Assembly (NCBI GenBank): GCA_034387635.1
Contig: JAOANU010000019.1
Span: 248,001-312,000, forward strand
From: Rhodosporidiobolus odoratus
Lineage: Eukaryota; Basidiomycota; Microbotryomycetes; Sporidiobolales; Sporidiobolaceae
Direction of reading: 5' to 3'
DNA: 64,000 nucleotides
Below are positions 11,214-23,512 of the stretch, piece by piece (the stretch's first letter is position 1; the number at the start of each line of letters is the position of its first letter). The position numbers and the translations under genes are program-made. Below the pieces are notes generated by a model. That model saw only the letters and a program-made list of their open reading frames with translations. It did no database searches and was not told the origin of the DNA.

Positions 11214-12003
11214 CCCCGAGCTAGTCTCAAAAACTCTCTCTCTCTCTTGTGTTGTTTATCTCAGTGTGTAACTATGTATCACTATCCTGCGATACGTGCT
11301 GCAATATTCGCTTCGACTTGTCATACCGCCCAGTCTAGCCAAGTGTGCGAGGCAGGCACTACCGTCTCGTCCGACCTCGTTGCCTTCCTGTTTGAGACTG
11401 CTCTTCACACTCTTTCAGCAAACAGAAACAAAGACACCAGGCTCGCTCCGGCACTTGCGCTCCTGTCTTCTCCGTTTCGGTACATTTCCTTTGAGCCTTT
11501 TCGCGCCAGAGGAGCTATCGGCATGCACACAGGACGCTGGTATGCTACCCGTCGGGGTCAGTCGGACGAACGGAAACAGGCGGCCTTGGCCTTCTCAACT
11601 GCGAGGTATCGCTTCACTTCACCGCCATTGTGCCCCTCCTAACAAGACTCACGCACTCTGCTCACCCCTGGTAAGCAAGGTGCTGCTCGATAAGAGTCGT
11701 TCCGCCCGGTCTGTCAGCGGATGTTGCGACCGCAATTGAATTGGTCCACGTTCCAACTTCGCCTCTTGCTGCCGCTAGATATTTAGAGACCGTAGGCAGC
11801 GGGCTGACACAGTACGTTCTGTGTTGAGACACAGTGCATGGTCTGTCCTGGGGAGACCTTGACAAAGATATCGACGAGAGGACGCCCAGATCAGAAATGT
11901 TTGTTGTCAAAGGCAGGATATTGACCCAAGCATATATAGTGTTGCAGAACGAGGAGGAGGGAAGATGTACGGGTACACAATCAAAGAGAAGAAACTAGAA
12001 AAC
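11214..12003. other. Convergent intergenic region (SGNH-like gene and DUF4112 gene)
   Basis: The stretch holds two 3' ends. It starts with a short CT-repeat (about 11236-11250). Several short open frames exist, but none resembles a known family, and no tRNA-like fold was found. Confidence 0.4.
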
Positions 12004-13235
12004 TCAGCTAGTCGTCACCTGCGCCGGTGCCGCCTCCGCCTTGACCTTCTTCCCTCCACCCCATCCATACCATTTCTTCCCCCCTCCTTCCTCCGGCGCC
12101 GTTAAGGGTACCCTCTCCCCCGCCCCACTAGTACTCGTCACTGGTCCAGTCCCTCCAGTAGTCGGAACCGCCAGCGGCCTAGCCCCTCCTACCATCTCTC
12201 CAGAGATCTTGTCAATTTTCCCTCCTCCGGCGCCCAAGGCTAGTGCCGCCAAGTCTTCTTCGTCTCCCCCGGTGGTGGCGGATCCAGCAGCGGCTTTGGC
12301 AGCCCGTCGGACGAGGAAATCTTCGAGGAGCTGCATGCATGTGATGTCAGGGAAGGGAAAGCGTCAGTGGATGGGCTCGAGTCGTGGTAAGGGAGGAATG
12401 AGCGAAGGTGATGGAGGTTGATGGAGGACATACGGCTGCGTTCCGAGAGTTGGCTTTCCAGACGGCTAGGCAGAGGTCTCCGACGAGGGGGACTAGACCG
12501 AGACCGAGACCAACGCTTTGGTCTGTGAGGGTGAGAGGCAATGGGAGGGGTTAAGGCGAGTGAGGGTGATCTAAAGCTGGAGGGGGAGGACGTACTGAAG
12601 GTCATTCGTTGTGCAAGGGTGAAGGGGATTCTGCTCGGAATTGATTGGATACACGATCAGCAAGTCAATGTTGACAGGCAGAAAGGAAATACGCTGACTC
12701 GGCTTCTTTGCACTTTCTCAGGACGAGCATGTACCCGAGCAAGAACTGGACGACGTCTCCCAAACCGCTATACCCATGCAGTAGTACGTCAGCAGGGTAG
12801 CCTGGTCAAGCGGCAGGGAGAGGAAAGAACTGCGAACGGAATGAGCCCGATAAAAAACGTCCACCCCACCCGGAACCCGCACAGGTTGAATCCCTTGTCG
12901 AGGTAGTGGGCACGGCGACGGACAGAGCGCTACAACCGCGAGTTGCCAGCGAGACAGCAGTCAAGATGCAGTTGTCAAGTGTGCGAAGGAAGGGCGTACC
13001 AAGATGCGTTCGTCTCGCTTGCTGAGCCCAGGGGGCATGGGCCTTTTGCGAGACCGCTTGCGCCCTTTGTGATCCTCATAGGTCTACCGAATACAAAGGT
13101 GATCAGCTTGTAGCGGGCAGGGTGAAGAGTAGGGAGATTGGTGCGCACCTCGTAATGTGGGTCTGCTGGTTCGTAGCCTGCGATCTGACCTCCGAGTACG
13201 TTTCTGCCGACCTTCTTCGCGACGTACGAGGCCAT
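12004..13235 (-). CDS. DUF4112 family membrane protein
   Basis: Seven exons on the minus strand: 13235-13149, 13083-13000, 12929-12838, 12767-12699, 12630-12596, 12522-12434 and 12330-12004 (260 residues). Splicing these short exons rebuilds two hallmark DUF4112 hydrophobic blocks. The first is FRVGWTFFIGLIP, which joins GLGDVVQFLLGYMLVL across an intron. The second is SVGLGLGLVPLVGDLCLAVW, which runs into KANSRNA and, after an intron, LLEDFLVRRAA. The family is widespread in fungi and bacteria and its function is not established. The C-terminal 75 residues are Gly/Ala/Thr-rich and likely disordered. The weakest junction is the 5' splice site GTCAGC at 12698, but the frame and conservation on both sides support it. 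Confidence 0.85.
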
Positions 13236-13682
13236 TCGAGAGATGCTGGAGACGGAGTGGTGACGTCGGGGAGAGGAAGAAGGGAAGCACGAGGCGACGG
13301 TGAGGACGAGCGAGGTGGTGACGAGAAGATAGCTGGGGCTGCTCTGAATACTTCGGCGAGCAGCAAGAGCCAGTGCGTGTGCTACGAGCGTTTGTTGCGA
13401 CTTGCGAGGACAAACCAGCGGAAGCGGAAGCGGCGAGGCGATGCAACTCGAGAAAGTTTTTTATATACCTTCTTCTGCCACTCGATCTGACAGAGACTAG
13501 ACGCCCTTACCACCATCGTGTAGAGCGGGTCAGCAAGTACCAGCAGACACAAACGTGGACTTGCACCTCGACTAGTTGTCGATATCTCTCCGGATCAGTT
13601 ACTCCGCTTCGCCCTTCCACTAGCTAGCTAGCTTGGCAATCCCCGAATCAATTGCGAACTCTTTCTCCTACACCTCACCACC
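13236..13682. promoter_or_regulatory. Divergent promoter region between the DUF4112 and CDF genes
   Basis: This 447-bp stretch separates two start codons facing away from each other, so it should contain both promoters. CTAG-rich sequence (ctagctagctag) lies at about 13620-13632, some 50 bp before the CDF start. No defined binding site is claimed. Confidence 0.45.
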
Positions 13683-15761
13683 ATGAATCACCCGCTCGAA
13701 CAGACGACGACCAAGCACTCGACCGGGTCACTCCCGACTCCACCCCGCTCTCCTCGTCTAGGAGCTATTGCTTCCTCTTCAGCCCAACCCGTCCTCTCTT
13801 ATGACCTCGAAGCCGCTTCTCCCGCCCTCTCCCCAGCCTTGACACCCAACCTCAGTCAAGCCGCAGCCTACTTCGGTCCCGCCCTCACCCCCGTCGGCAG
13901 CGCAGACCCTCTCTTGCTCAGAGACAAGCTCCAGAGCGAGGCCCACATCTCGGAATTGAGAAAGAGGAAGGGCAACAAGAGTGGCGCATTCTACAAGAAG
14001 CAAAACGAGACCATCGAGGGACTGCTCAAGAGTCTCGACAGGCACGTCGAAGAGGCCGAGGAAGAGGAAGACGCAAACAGGCTCGCCGTACGATCCCCTT
14101 TTCCGGGCACTGTCTCCAGGATCGCAAGCTGAATGTCGCCGACCCATACAGATCAAAATCGCCATCTACGGCTCCCTCGGCGCAAACTGGTACGCCACTC
14201 TGTCCCCCTCGGGCATCTTACTCCCGTAACCCTGTCCTTCCTCCCAGTGTCCTTGCTGTCCTTCAGCTTTACGCAGCTATCTCGTCGCTCTCCCTGTCCA
14301 TCTTCGGTACCGCCATCGACTCGGTCTTTGATCCTGCTGCCAATTTTGTCTTGCTCTGGTGCCACCGCAAGGCGACCAAGGTCGACCTGCGCAAGTACCC
14401 GAGCGGGGGTAGCAAGTTTGAGACGATCGGTACGTTGAGCTCGTCGCTTGTAGTGCGCAGTCTCTACCAAGACTCGTCCTGACAATCGGTCGAATACAGG
14501 CGACATTGTCTATTCGGGTGTGATGGGCGCTGTCTCCCTCATCCTTGTCGTGGGTGGCTTTTCCTCTCTGCACATCCTGTCCCTTGCTGCGGCGCTCCAC
14601 TCTTTGGCGCGGCATGATGCTCAGGCACGTCCCGTTCTTGCGAGCAGGCCTTCTCGATCCAGGACCTAGCTCGCCAAAACACCGAGAAGGAACTGCATAT
14701 CCCCGCTTTGGTCGTTGTCGGCATCGCTTTCCGTGCGTTGCCTGCTTAATCTGGCACGAACGCTTCTCACGCTGGCCCTCCTCGCCTATTTGCGCAGTGA
14801 CCAAACTCGCCCTTTTCCTCTATTGCCACTCGATCCGGTCGAAGAACTCTCAGGTTCGCGTGCTCTGGGAGGACCAGTGCGCTGTCTCCATCTCCTGCTC
14901 GTTGGTCCCGCTAGCATCTGATCGATCTTGCTCTCTAGCCGCAACGACCTCTTCATCAACGGCTTCGGTCTCTTTACCTCGGCTGCTGGTAGCAAGATTG
15001 CTTGGTGGATTGTGCGTGCCTTTCTTCTGCGCTGTCTGTTTGTCTCTTGTACTCCCGCTGACCGGTTCACCTCATGTTCACAGGACCCCGTCGGAGCCAT
15101 GGTCATTTCCCGTGCGTATCCTTCTCTATTTGCTCGTGTACCATTGATCGCGTCTCACGAGCTGTCTCTTTTCCTGCTCTGCAGTCGTCTTGATCTGCAC
15201 CTGGGGCAATACCTGCGCAACCCACTTTGGTTACCTCGCCGGCAAAGCCGCTCCTCCAGACTTTATCAACCTCGTCACCGTACTTTGCTCTTTCTTTTAC
15301 CTCATCCTCTCCATCTGTACTGACTCGCATGCGCGTGGTTCGAACAGTACAAAGCCATGACCTTTGCTGAGCAGATTGATCAGATCGACTCGGTTCAGGT
15401 TTATCACAATGGACCGAGGTATGTCGTCGAAGTTGACCTGGTCATGGACAGTGAGACAACCTTGAGGGTCGCGCATGACGTGTACGTTTGTCGACAATGC
15501 CTTCCTCAATTCGCTCTGGTCAGAGGTCTGACGCGCTTCGTTGATTTCCCCCCCTCGTACTCAGCTCTCAGGCTCTGCAGGACAAGCTCGAGGAATTGCC
15601 TCAGGTTGATAGGGCGTTCGTTCATGTTGATCATGAGACTAGTCATAAACCGGTGCGTTTCTTTCTCCCTGTTTCCTCCTTCCTTTCGGGTCACGCCTGC
15701 TTTCCGACTTTAGCTAAGCAAGGTTTTTGGTGACGTGCAGGAGCACCGCAAGACAAAGTAG
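13683..15761 (+). CDS. Cation diffusion facilitator, Mn-type (DxxxD metal site in both conserved helices)
   Basis: Metal/proton antiporter of the CDF family. Twelve exons: 13683-14087, 14152-14189, 14248-14429, 14500-14549, 14648-14732, 14798-14876, 14939-15011, 15084-15111, 15185-15279, 15348-15481, 15565-15652 and 15741-15761 (about 425 residues). A 135-residue cytosolic N-terminus precedes the membrane domain. TM2 carries DSVFD (172-176) and TM5 carries DHRND (279-283). A DxxxD pair in both positions marks the Mn-transporting CDF subgroup, unlike the HxxxD of Zn-CDFs. The cytosolic C-terminal domain (VYHNGPRYVVEVDLVMD ... RAFVHVDHE) is also intact. The exon 5 acceptor could be 14645 or 14648, a difference of one codon. 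Membrane location (Golgi, vacuole or mitochondrion) cannot be told from sequence. Confidence 0.9.
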
Positions 15762-16228
15762 CCGGGTCTGTGGATACTCAAGACATGACCGCGGGTTCTG
15801 CACAGTCGATGTCTGCATCAAGCCCGACGGCAACTTCGCCAATTCCACCTTGCCCTTTTTTTCTGCCGATATTTTTTCATCTGCCACGCTATCTTTTCAT
15901 TGTACGATTACGTATTCGCCGGAACATGTCATGACTATGTCTCCCTTCCCGAGACGGACTGCGTTCAGCAGAATGGGTCGAAAACGAGCGCAGTCGTATA
16001 TCGCTTTCCGGAGCGACTGCTCGTCAACCTTTCCGAACTTGTTCCGCTGGCCCACGCTTGCTGTTGCTGACGGCATCGGAGTTTGCCATAGGTGCGAGGA
16101 CAGCATAGGACCGGCAAGCGAGCGAACCGGCGACAAGCCATCTTTTTCTTCTTTGTCTTCGCCGATAGGAGGTAAAGAACTGGTCATCCGTCCCTGCCTT
16201 CTGACTGCCTGTCCTCTCTCCTCCATCG
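15762..16228. other. Intergenic region between the CDF gene and X1
   Basis: This presumably holds the CDF 3' UTR and X1 promoter. The open frame that crosses it is not conserved with the X2 paralog. No gene was recognised. Confidence 0.4.
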
Positions 16229-18959
16229 ATGCACGCTGGCGTGGACGAGCCGCATTCAGCCTTTTCCGCGTGGTCGTCCTCACCACCATCGCCGTCGTCT
16301 CCCGCCAGTTCTTCCAGTACCGACTCTCCGCAAGACCTGGTCGTCTATCCTCTCTCGCGCCCGAATTCGCAGACGTCTCTAGCTCTACCCGACGCGTATC
16401 AGCCACGTCCCGTGGGACCCTCGCCCGTACACCTTCACCTCTCTTCCACCCCCCTCGTCGAATCCTTCTTTCCCAACTTTATTTTCCAATCCGCGGACGG
16501 CCACTCCCCACCCCCCGCTCTTCCTTCCATCCCACCTTCGACACCCCTCCCCGCGTCCCTTTTAGCGCTGTTCGACGCCGACAGGACCTCCCCCGCCCCT
16601 TCTCCTCCTCCTTCTACCGCTGCGAGCGCTACGAGAAGCGATAGAATGCCCTCCTTCCCCTTCCTCCGTCGATCAGCCTCCGTAACCGACATACCGGTCA
16701 TCCCCCCCACCACCGGCGGTGGTACCGTTCGTTCCGGTCCTTTCGCTCGTTCTCGCAAGTTTTACAACAACCCGACTGCTTCAGCTTCGACGAATGACCT
16801 TCCTCTGCTGTTACCTTCTCCACTGCGTCCACCTTCGCCTCATCCTCCTCCTCCTCCTCCGACGCGTCCGGTCCAGTCGACCACGGCGAGGACTGGAGCT
16901 GGTGGCGCTATCGGTCCTAAAGCAGGCGCTCGGTTCCTAGCCAGTAAAGAAGCGAAACGAGCTCGTAGGAAAGCGGAATTACTCGGCAATGGGATGGAGT
17001 ATAGCGAGACTGGAGATGATGATGGTGCAAGGGAAGGGGAAGAGAGGGAGGAGGAGTTTAGTATTCGGGAACAGGTGAGGGTTAGGACGGATGGAGGGTT
17101 GAGTACGGTTACTGGGAGTGAGGGGACGGCTAGGGCGAAGGGAACATTGGAGGTAGGGATACAGCCTACGCAGAATAGTTCGAGTGAGGGGAGGACGAGG
17201 ACCACCTCCCACTCGAACTCGAATTCGACTTCGACGAGGCAAGGCGTTCGACGAGTTCCCGTTCCTTCGTTCAACGGCGGCGGCGGCGATCCGGATGAGA
17301 ATTCTTTCTCGAGGTCCACCCGCAGAACACACCGTCAAGAAGGGAGCCTCCACGAGTTGACCAGGCGGGCTTCGCAGGAGGAAAGGGAGTTGGATGAGCA
17401 AGCTAGCCGTAGGAGGCAGGCTAGCTTGAGTAAGGCTAGTGGGGCGGGGTTGGCTTCACCTTTCGCTACTCCGCCTCAGGCTCAACCTCAAACAGCTCAG
17501 CCTGCGACTCCGAAGCGTCGCCCGCCTCCCGTCGCTGGGCTCAACAAGGCTCCTCTGTCGGAGGTGGACGAGCACGGCCGAAGCGTGCCCAACCTACTGT
17601 CGTCGCGCCAGCGTAGCTCGAGTGCAGATTCGAGGGGCAGCGTCACGAAAGATTCGGTCTTGAGCCAATTGGGGGAGGCGATCAGGAGGGAGAGGAAAAA
17701 GGCCGACATGTATGAGAGGGAGGTCGAGCAGAGTGTAGTCGAGGTGCGCGGCCTCGAATTCTTCATCTCATTCGATTTGTGACTGAATTCTTCCACTCGC
17801 AGCTCGCCGAGATTGGTCACAACCTCGACGTCCTGCAAGAAAAGTCAGCCGGCTTTACCCTCCGTTCTCGCTTCTTGCTGACACTGACGCGTGCTTGCTC
17901 CGCAGATTCTTCACTATCCTCGAGCAGCAGGAACAGGTCATGCAGAACCTGAAAGGCGAGATCGAGGAAGTCAAGTCGGAACTTACCGTGGTCGACGACC
18001 TGGACGAAGCGGTCCGTCCTAATCTTCGTTATCTTACCCGCCGACGGTAGTTGACGCAATTACATGAATAGGCCGCTGCAGAGTACCTCTCCCTTCTCAC
18101 CTTTCCGTCCTTTGACGAACTCAAAGCCCGCACCACTCCCGTCGGCGCTTTCAACCCCGAAGCGCTCACCTCTTCTGCCTCCCCGCCCGTCACGCCCGCC
18201 GCTGTTGGGGAGAAGAGCAAGTTCTCCGCCCTAGCACTAAAGCGCGGACTCGGTCTCAAGAGGCGTGTCGACACGCACCTAGCAGCCTACGACACGGTCG
18301 CCAGTAATATCGCCGTGCCTAAACCCCCGCTTCCGACTGGCTTTCACGCGTCAACCTCGGCGACCGTTCCTCCCCTCAACAACGGCGGAGCTCTTCCAAT
18401 CCTTCCTCGCAAGCTCAGCAAAGTTCGTCCACCCATCCTGGCCGACCCGGCCCAGCTCCAGCCGATTCAGACAAAACCGGCTCCGCCTGCTCCTGCTCCC
18501 ATTCTTCCCTTCCTCTTTCCTACCGCGTCTTCCCCATCTGAAGCCAAACCACGTCCACCACTCCAACCGGCGAAGAGCAAGAAACGTCCGCCACCCATCT
18601 CGGGAATGCGGGTGATTGGAGGAGCATTTGGAGCGGCTAGTGAGTCTGAAGATGAGCATGGTGGGGTCAATGGTAGGGCGGACAGCGGAGGATCGAGGTC
18701 AAGAACCCGGAAGAGAAGTAAAAGCTTGACGAGGGCTTTGGGAGGGACAATGAGGATCCGTAACTTCTCTCGTGACCTTCTCAAGTCGATTCTTGTCCCG
18801 CTAACTCTCTACCTTTTCTTTGACGCAGTCTTCCCCTCTAATGCTCCGAAGCACTCTCAAAAACCCTCCTTCGAGCAAGTCCCACTCGGAGCACCGCAGG
18901 AGACTTGGGTACCGTCCAACAACCCTTCCAGCTCTGCCCTGAACTACAAAGCGGCGTAA
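16229..18959 (+). CDS. Coiled-coil protein X1, paralog of X2 at 50358-52318
   Basis: No family name is recognised. Exons: 16229-17743, 17803-17843, 17906-18011, 18072-18759 and 18829-18959 (826 residues). Residues 1-435 are Ser/Pro-rich. A conserved core follows: NKAPLSEVDEHGRSVPNLL at about 437-456, a basic helix (LGEAIRRERKKADMYEREVE) near 478, a coiled coil (FFTILEQQEQVMQNLKGEIE) and AAEYLSLLTFPSFDELKAR. The C-terminal part has KKRPPPISGM and RKRSKSLTRALG. X2 keeps every one of these blocks and the same four intron positions, with exon 2 (41 nt) and exon 3 (106 nt) identical in length. The last intron (18760-18828, 69 nt) would read through in frame, but X2 has an intron at the same place and phase, followed by the same LFPS start of the final exon. 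Repeated basic and proline-rich patches suggest a scaffold; that is inference. Confidence 0.82.
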
Positions 18960-19390
18960 ACCGCGAGGGCTGGTAGGTGAGGAGACTAGGCGGAGGAATG
19001 TGTAGCTTGTATAGCGTTCGTTGTGCATTGTTGACGTATCTAGCTTTCTCTGAGTCTGGTTCTCCGTGAGTCGATTCAAGAGGGTGGGAGTCAAGGAGAA
19101 ACTACACACTTGAGTTTCAGGTAAGCCGCTTACGCCGTACTGCGACTGCATAGGATCGGGAACGCCGACGGACTGCGCCGCACTGAACTCTAACGGGAGT
19201 TGTGCCCTCGAGCTGATCACAGTCTCATGCCTGGCCCGTTCGTACCCAGCTCCGCTCAGCGGTGCGACGGTGAAGTAAGCGAGACGTAGGCATTGCGTCT
19301 CAAGCTAAGCACTGCACCTCGGCTCTACTAAAAGTAAGTCAATCATCCAACCGAGACGAAGCGAACAAATTGCATCGGGAGAGAGTGTCT
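18960..19390. other. Convergent intergenic region between X1 and the unrecognised minus-strand gene
   Basis: Two 3' ends meet here. I see no gene, RNA fold or repeat worth naming. Confidence 0.4.
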
Positions 19391-22083
19391 TTAAGCGTCG
19401 AGGGGGGGCTGCGCGAAGAGCAACCGTCAACATGAGTGGACGAACGCGAAAGAGAGGGGAATGCGACTGACCAAGACCCCAGCCGTAGCAGCTACAGGAG
19501 CCGCCTCCTCCCCGTCCTCCGCCTCCTCTCCCTCCTCTCCCTCCTGCTCTACCTTCGAACTCCCTTTCTCCCAAACGTCCTCCGGCTCCACCAATCCCTC
19601 ACAGAACTCTACCAGCTCCTCCACCAACCTCGTCACCATCTCTCTATCAAACCTGCGCCGAAGTTGGTTGAAAGAGGCTTCGGCGAGGGCCGTGTTGAGT
19701 TTCTGAGAGGTGACTTCCAATTCCCAAGTTAGGGAGGAGGAGTTGTCGTGTCGGTTCTCGGAGACGGTGACGCGGTAGGCAGCCTGTAAGCGTTCGCTGG
19801 GTTAGCACACAAAGCTAGAACGCAGGTGGAGTGAAGCGAGACGGACCTCGTTTTCCCACCTCTCTTTGGCGGCGAACCGAATAGACGTCTGGGACTCGGC
19901 GAACCGGGCCGGGTCAAGCTTGACGTGAACATGAAAGACGCCTTCTGCATCGAGAACCCAGGTCGCTTGCTGTAAAGCAGCGGAAAGTTCCTGGGAAGGC
20001 GAGGTGGCGGCTTTGTCGGCTAAACGAACCGGATTGTGAGCGTCTTGGCAATTTGACGAAGCGGGAAAAGCAGGGAAGGAGACTTACCGAGCACCTTGAC
20101 CCGCAAATCTGACCCTTCCCTCAACCGAACCTCCGGCGTTCCCTCCCGAGAATCGGAAGGCGAGGCGTCGATGCGAGCCGGGTTCGAGATGGAAAGTGAG
20201 AAAGGCTTGCTCGGGACTGTCGAGACTTTGCGGAGGCTGAGGGTACCGTTCGCAGAGATATGAGGGGGGAGGTTCCGAAGGTCATGTCCCTGCTCCCGAT
20301 GAATGGTCAGTCTCGCTCGTGACAGGCTAGACTGAAAAGGAAGAGTCCTCACACTGAGTTGGGCTGTCGCTATCGCGTAAACCGCTCGGGACAGATCGAG
20401 GTGTAGGATGTGAACCTGGTTCGAAGTCTTCTTCATAGTGAACCCTTTGCGTTTCAAGCGTTCCACAAAGAAATCGATAGTCTCCTTCGACATGGCGTAG
20501 GTGAACTGAGGACTTCCGAAAGGTTGAGAGCGAGAGGCGTCAACCTGAGGGCGAGGGTTCTCAGCATCCCTACCCTGAGTGGAAACGAGCCAAGCAAAGA
20601 CTAGACCGCACCTTCCACCCCTCAACGTCAGTCATCGGCCACCCTTCGCCTTCAGGCGTACCTTGACCTTGACCCTCTGTCCCCATACTAAGCTTCCATT
20701 CCTGCTGCCCAACCACCACTTTGAGCCTTACCAAACTCCGCCTTCCAACGCAGGCTTCAAGCTCATCCACCACAGCCGAGATATACTCCTCCCTACGGGC
20801 TTCAAAGCTGCCGACCTGCGGCAGAGGGGGACCAGAGTCGTCTAGACCCAGGAGAAGAACAGAAGATGGCGAAGGACTGGGAGAGGAGCGAGGCGGGGAA
20901 GAAACGGCAGTAAAGAACGAGTCACCGGATCTTTCCGAAGATGGGGTCACGGTGCCAGGAGGAGAGAGTCTGCGAAAGGGGTTTACGCCACCCTGCGAGG
21001 GTAGGAGCGCGTGGAAGGAAGATGGACGGGAGCGAGAACCGGAGGTCGTGCGGCGGCTGAGCGACGGGCGGACCGGCATTGGGGAAGAGGGTGAGGGAGA
21101 AGGCGGAGGAGCTGTGTAGGTGAGACGATATGTGGGAATTGGGCCAGCGGCTTCGTCGTTCTGAGGTTGTGAACGAGAGGGGAGGAAGGAAAGAAGGAAA
21201 GGTTCGTTCGGTGGTAGCCGGATTGCGAGGCGGATGCGTAGAGGAGTTTGCGACAGACCTGCGATAGAGAGGTGAGCACGCTCAAGGACGGACGAGCCAA
21301 GTCAAAAGGTAGCTTACGAGCATCAACCAATTGCCTGATCTTGTTGATTGAGCTCGCAGACCCGGTGCTAGTGAAGCGGCGTCTCCCACTACTTCGTTGA
21401 CCGACGATCTTGGCCTCTATGCATCCGCTCGCTCGCCTGAGGCTTTCCACCGTATCATCCGACTCGAGAAAGTCCGCGAGGCGATCCACGAGGTTGACCT
21501 CAAACCTCGTAAGTTTCGACGAGAGCAGCGACCTTGGTTTGAGCGCGTGCGTGATCGAGGCGGAAAGAGAAGGATGGTGAGTGCGAGCGTGGTGTGTCTG
21601 TGTGTGGCTCAAGGTTGGCGTGCGAGAAGGTGCTTCGCTCAGGACAGCTGCCTTGGACGTTGGAGCAAAGCTAAAAGCGTCAGGGTGAGGCCAGGTGGGC
21701 GAGGTAGGCGAGGTAGGCATGGGCGAGTGCGACGGCGAGTCTGAAGCGTCGCGAACGTTTTCCAACGAGGCGGTTCGACTGGATGGAAAATCCGACAGGG
21801 GGAAGGGAAAGTAGGGAGCCCAGGAGGGTCCGGCAGAGCCCTTTCGGCGGAAGTAGTCGAGCGGAGGTGACGGGAGGTAGGTGGAGGTGGGCAAGTCGGC
21901 GTAAGTCGAAGTGCGAGGAGTCGGGACAACCGAAGTATTGTGCGAAGAGGAGGACGAGCATTCGCTGCGACGCCGGCCGTCTATCTCGGCTGGTCTGGCT
22001 CTTGGTATCTCTAGCGGATCCACTGTTTCCCCTGCCGTCACTCCGTGGTCACCTTCTCCTAGCACAGCGGGCATGACGCTCAT
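19391..22083 (-). CDS. Unrecognised 779-residue protein
   Basis: Seven minus-strand exons: 22083-21318, 21258-20612, 20574-20353, 20289-20088, 20019-19847, 19783-19472 and 19408-19391; frame closes at each junction. The N-terminal 180 residues are Ser/Pro/Thr-rich. Folded-looking segments begin near residue 185 (SKLTRFEVNLVDRLADFLES), continue with LSQTPLRIRLAIRLPPNEPF, and include KETIDFFVERLKRKGFTMKK at about 500, followed by VHILHLDLSRAVYAIATAQL. Later parts alternate beta-like and helical segments (VTSQKLNTALAEASFNQLRR, then MVTRLVEELVEFCEGL). The mix of repeated beta strands and helices could suit a nuclear or trafficking complex subunit, but I do not recognise the family. The last exon is 18 nt (PPLDA plus stop). 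A TAG directly before the start ATG could be an acceptor site, so an additional upstream exon near 22300-22384 is possible. Confidence 0.65.
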
Positions 22084-22704
22084 CTAGTCGGTGCTGGCTT
22101 GACTGCGCGCGCAGATGTGCGGTTGAGGAGTTTTGCGGGCAACAGGGCAAACAACTGCAGGTGCAGAAGCGGTAGCAAGAGAGGGAAGAGAGGGTGAAGT
22201 TGGTGTGGAAGCGCGTTGAACCATGTCGGAGAGGAGGTGTGTCCGGGACATCCGAATCTGCGCTCCATCTTGAAAGCATCTGGCGAGGACGAGCTGCAAT
22301 CCTCTGGCAGGTAAGCCAGCAAGGAAGCAGATCGACAGAAGCGGGAGCAACCAACCATGGCCGAACCTCCGACCGGTCAGACACTCAATACCAAGTTTCT
22401 AATCAGATTACAACTTTGCCATAGAGACCTTTGGTAATCAGTCCCCACGAGCCGATGCCGGACTACTTGTCTTATCGGGGCGGAGCGTCGAAGTTTTTGT
22501 CTTGCCTTTTTCTCACTTTCCATTTCGTCCACTATACTTCCACTTTAGTTCTCATCTGTAGTAGTTACTATACCTCCCCCCCTTCCCCCAGTTAGATGGT
22601 CCACGTGGGCTTTATTGCTCGAAGCGACTTGAAACGAGAATTCTCTCTCTCTCTCTCTTATCGCATTCTCTTTCTGCTTCCTAAACTGTCTGTAGCTAGC
22701 TACC
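22084..22704. promoter_or_regulatory. Divergent promoter region upstream of cyanase, with an E-box palindrome and CT repeat
   Basis: The palindrome CCACGTGG lies at 22603-22610, about 95 bp before the cyanase ATG; CACGTG cores are bound by bHLH factors in fungi. A CT dinucleotide run follows at 22641-22658, a common fungal promoter or 5' UTR feature. The distal part may contain an upstream exon of the minus-strand gene. No tested regulatory role is claimed. Confidence 0.45.
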
Positions 22705-23512
22705 ATGGCGTCTGTCACCTCGACTCTGCCGCAAGCTCACCAGGTGCGTCTCTAGAGCTTCCCGCTTGATTCCACGCTAAACCCATCCTTTTCTTCCCGC
22801 AATCATTGCCGTGCCGGCGGCATCTATAGATGCTCTTTGCTTACAAGAAGGCGAAAGGTGCGGACACACACTCTCTCGGACACCTACATGAGCTGCCCTG
22901 AGCCGCTGGGCTGACCTCGACCTTCCCTCCCTTCAATGCGTTTTCCTGCAGGTCTCTCCTTCGCTCAAATCGGCGAGAAAATCGGTCGCGACGAAGTCTG
23001 GGTCGCTGCCGTCTTTTACGGTCAAGCCAAACCTCTCAGGGAGGACATCACCGCGCTGGTGCGAGTTCTGGGTGCCCCTTCAGGCGTTCGTCTCTTGTCG
23101 TCTCTTTTATCTCCCCCGTCCAGTCTGTTTGTCTGTCTTGGCTCTGGTACTGGTACTGAACCTGCTTCTATCCGCATTCAGTCGCTGCAAAGCGAGCTTG
23201 GAGACCACTACTTCCCTGAACGAGGTCAAGTTACGCCCATGCCGCCTACCGATCCGGTTCTCTACCGACTCTACGAGATCATCCTGTTCGTCCCAACCCC
23301 ATGACCAGTATCTCCTCGCACAATGCTCACTCTCCCTTCTGATCGACAGCGTCTACGGCCACCCCATCAAGCACATCCTTCACGAAAAGTTCGGAGACGG
23401 TATCATGTCGGCAATCAACTTTAACGCCAACGTCGAAAAGGTTGAAAAGGACGGAGACACGTTTGTCAAGTTGTCCTTCCTGGGCAAGTGGTTGCCTTAC
23501 TCGAGGTGGTAA
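22705..23512 (+). CDS. CYN1: Cyanate hydratase (cyanase)
   Basis: Catalyses bicar­bonate-dependent breakdown of cyanate to ammonia and CO2, allowing cyanate detoxification and its use as a nitrogen source; cytosolic decamer in characterised members. Exons: 22705-22743, 22830-22857, 22952-23058, 23182-23285 and 23350-23512 (146 residues, close to the usual fungal length). The N-terminal helical DNA-binding-like domain has LSFAQIGEKIGRDEVWVAAV. The C-terminal catalytic domain has DPVLYRLYEIILVYGHPIK and EKFGDGIMSAINF, in which the catalytic Arg and Glu (YRLYE) and Ser (MSAIN) are all present. Frame closes at every intron. The gene is convergent with the cyclotransferase-aminotransferase fusion, with 159 bp between stop codons. 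Confidence 0.95.

Noticed and set aside
11214..12003. Possible tRNA or short gene in the gap between the SGNH-like and DUF4112 genes
   Set aside because: No A-box/B-box pair or cloverleaf could be found, and short frames here lack any conserved motif.
18760..18828. Reading the last X1 intron as coding
   Set aside because: It is a multiple of three without stops, but it has a GT donor, a CTAAC branch site and a CAG acceptor. The X2 paralog has an intron at the identical point and phase.
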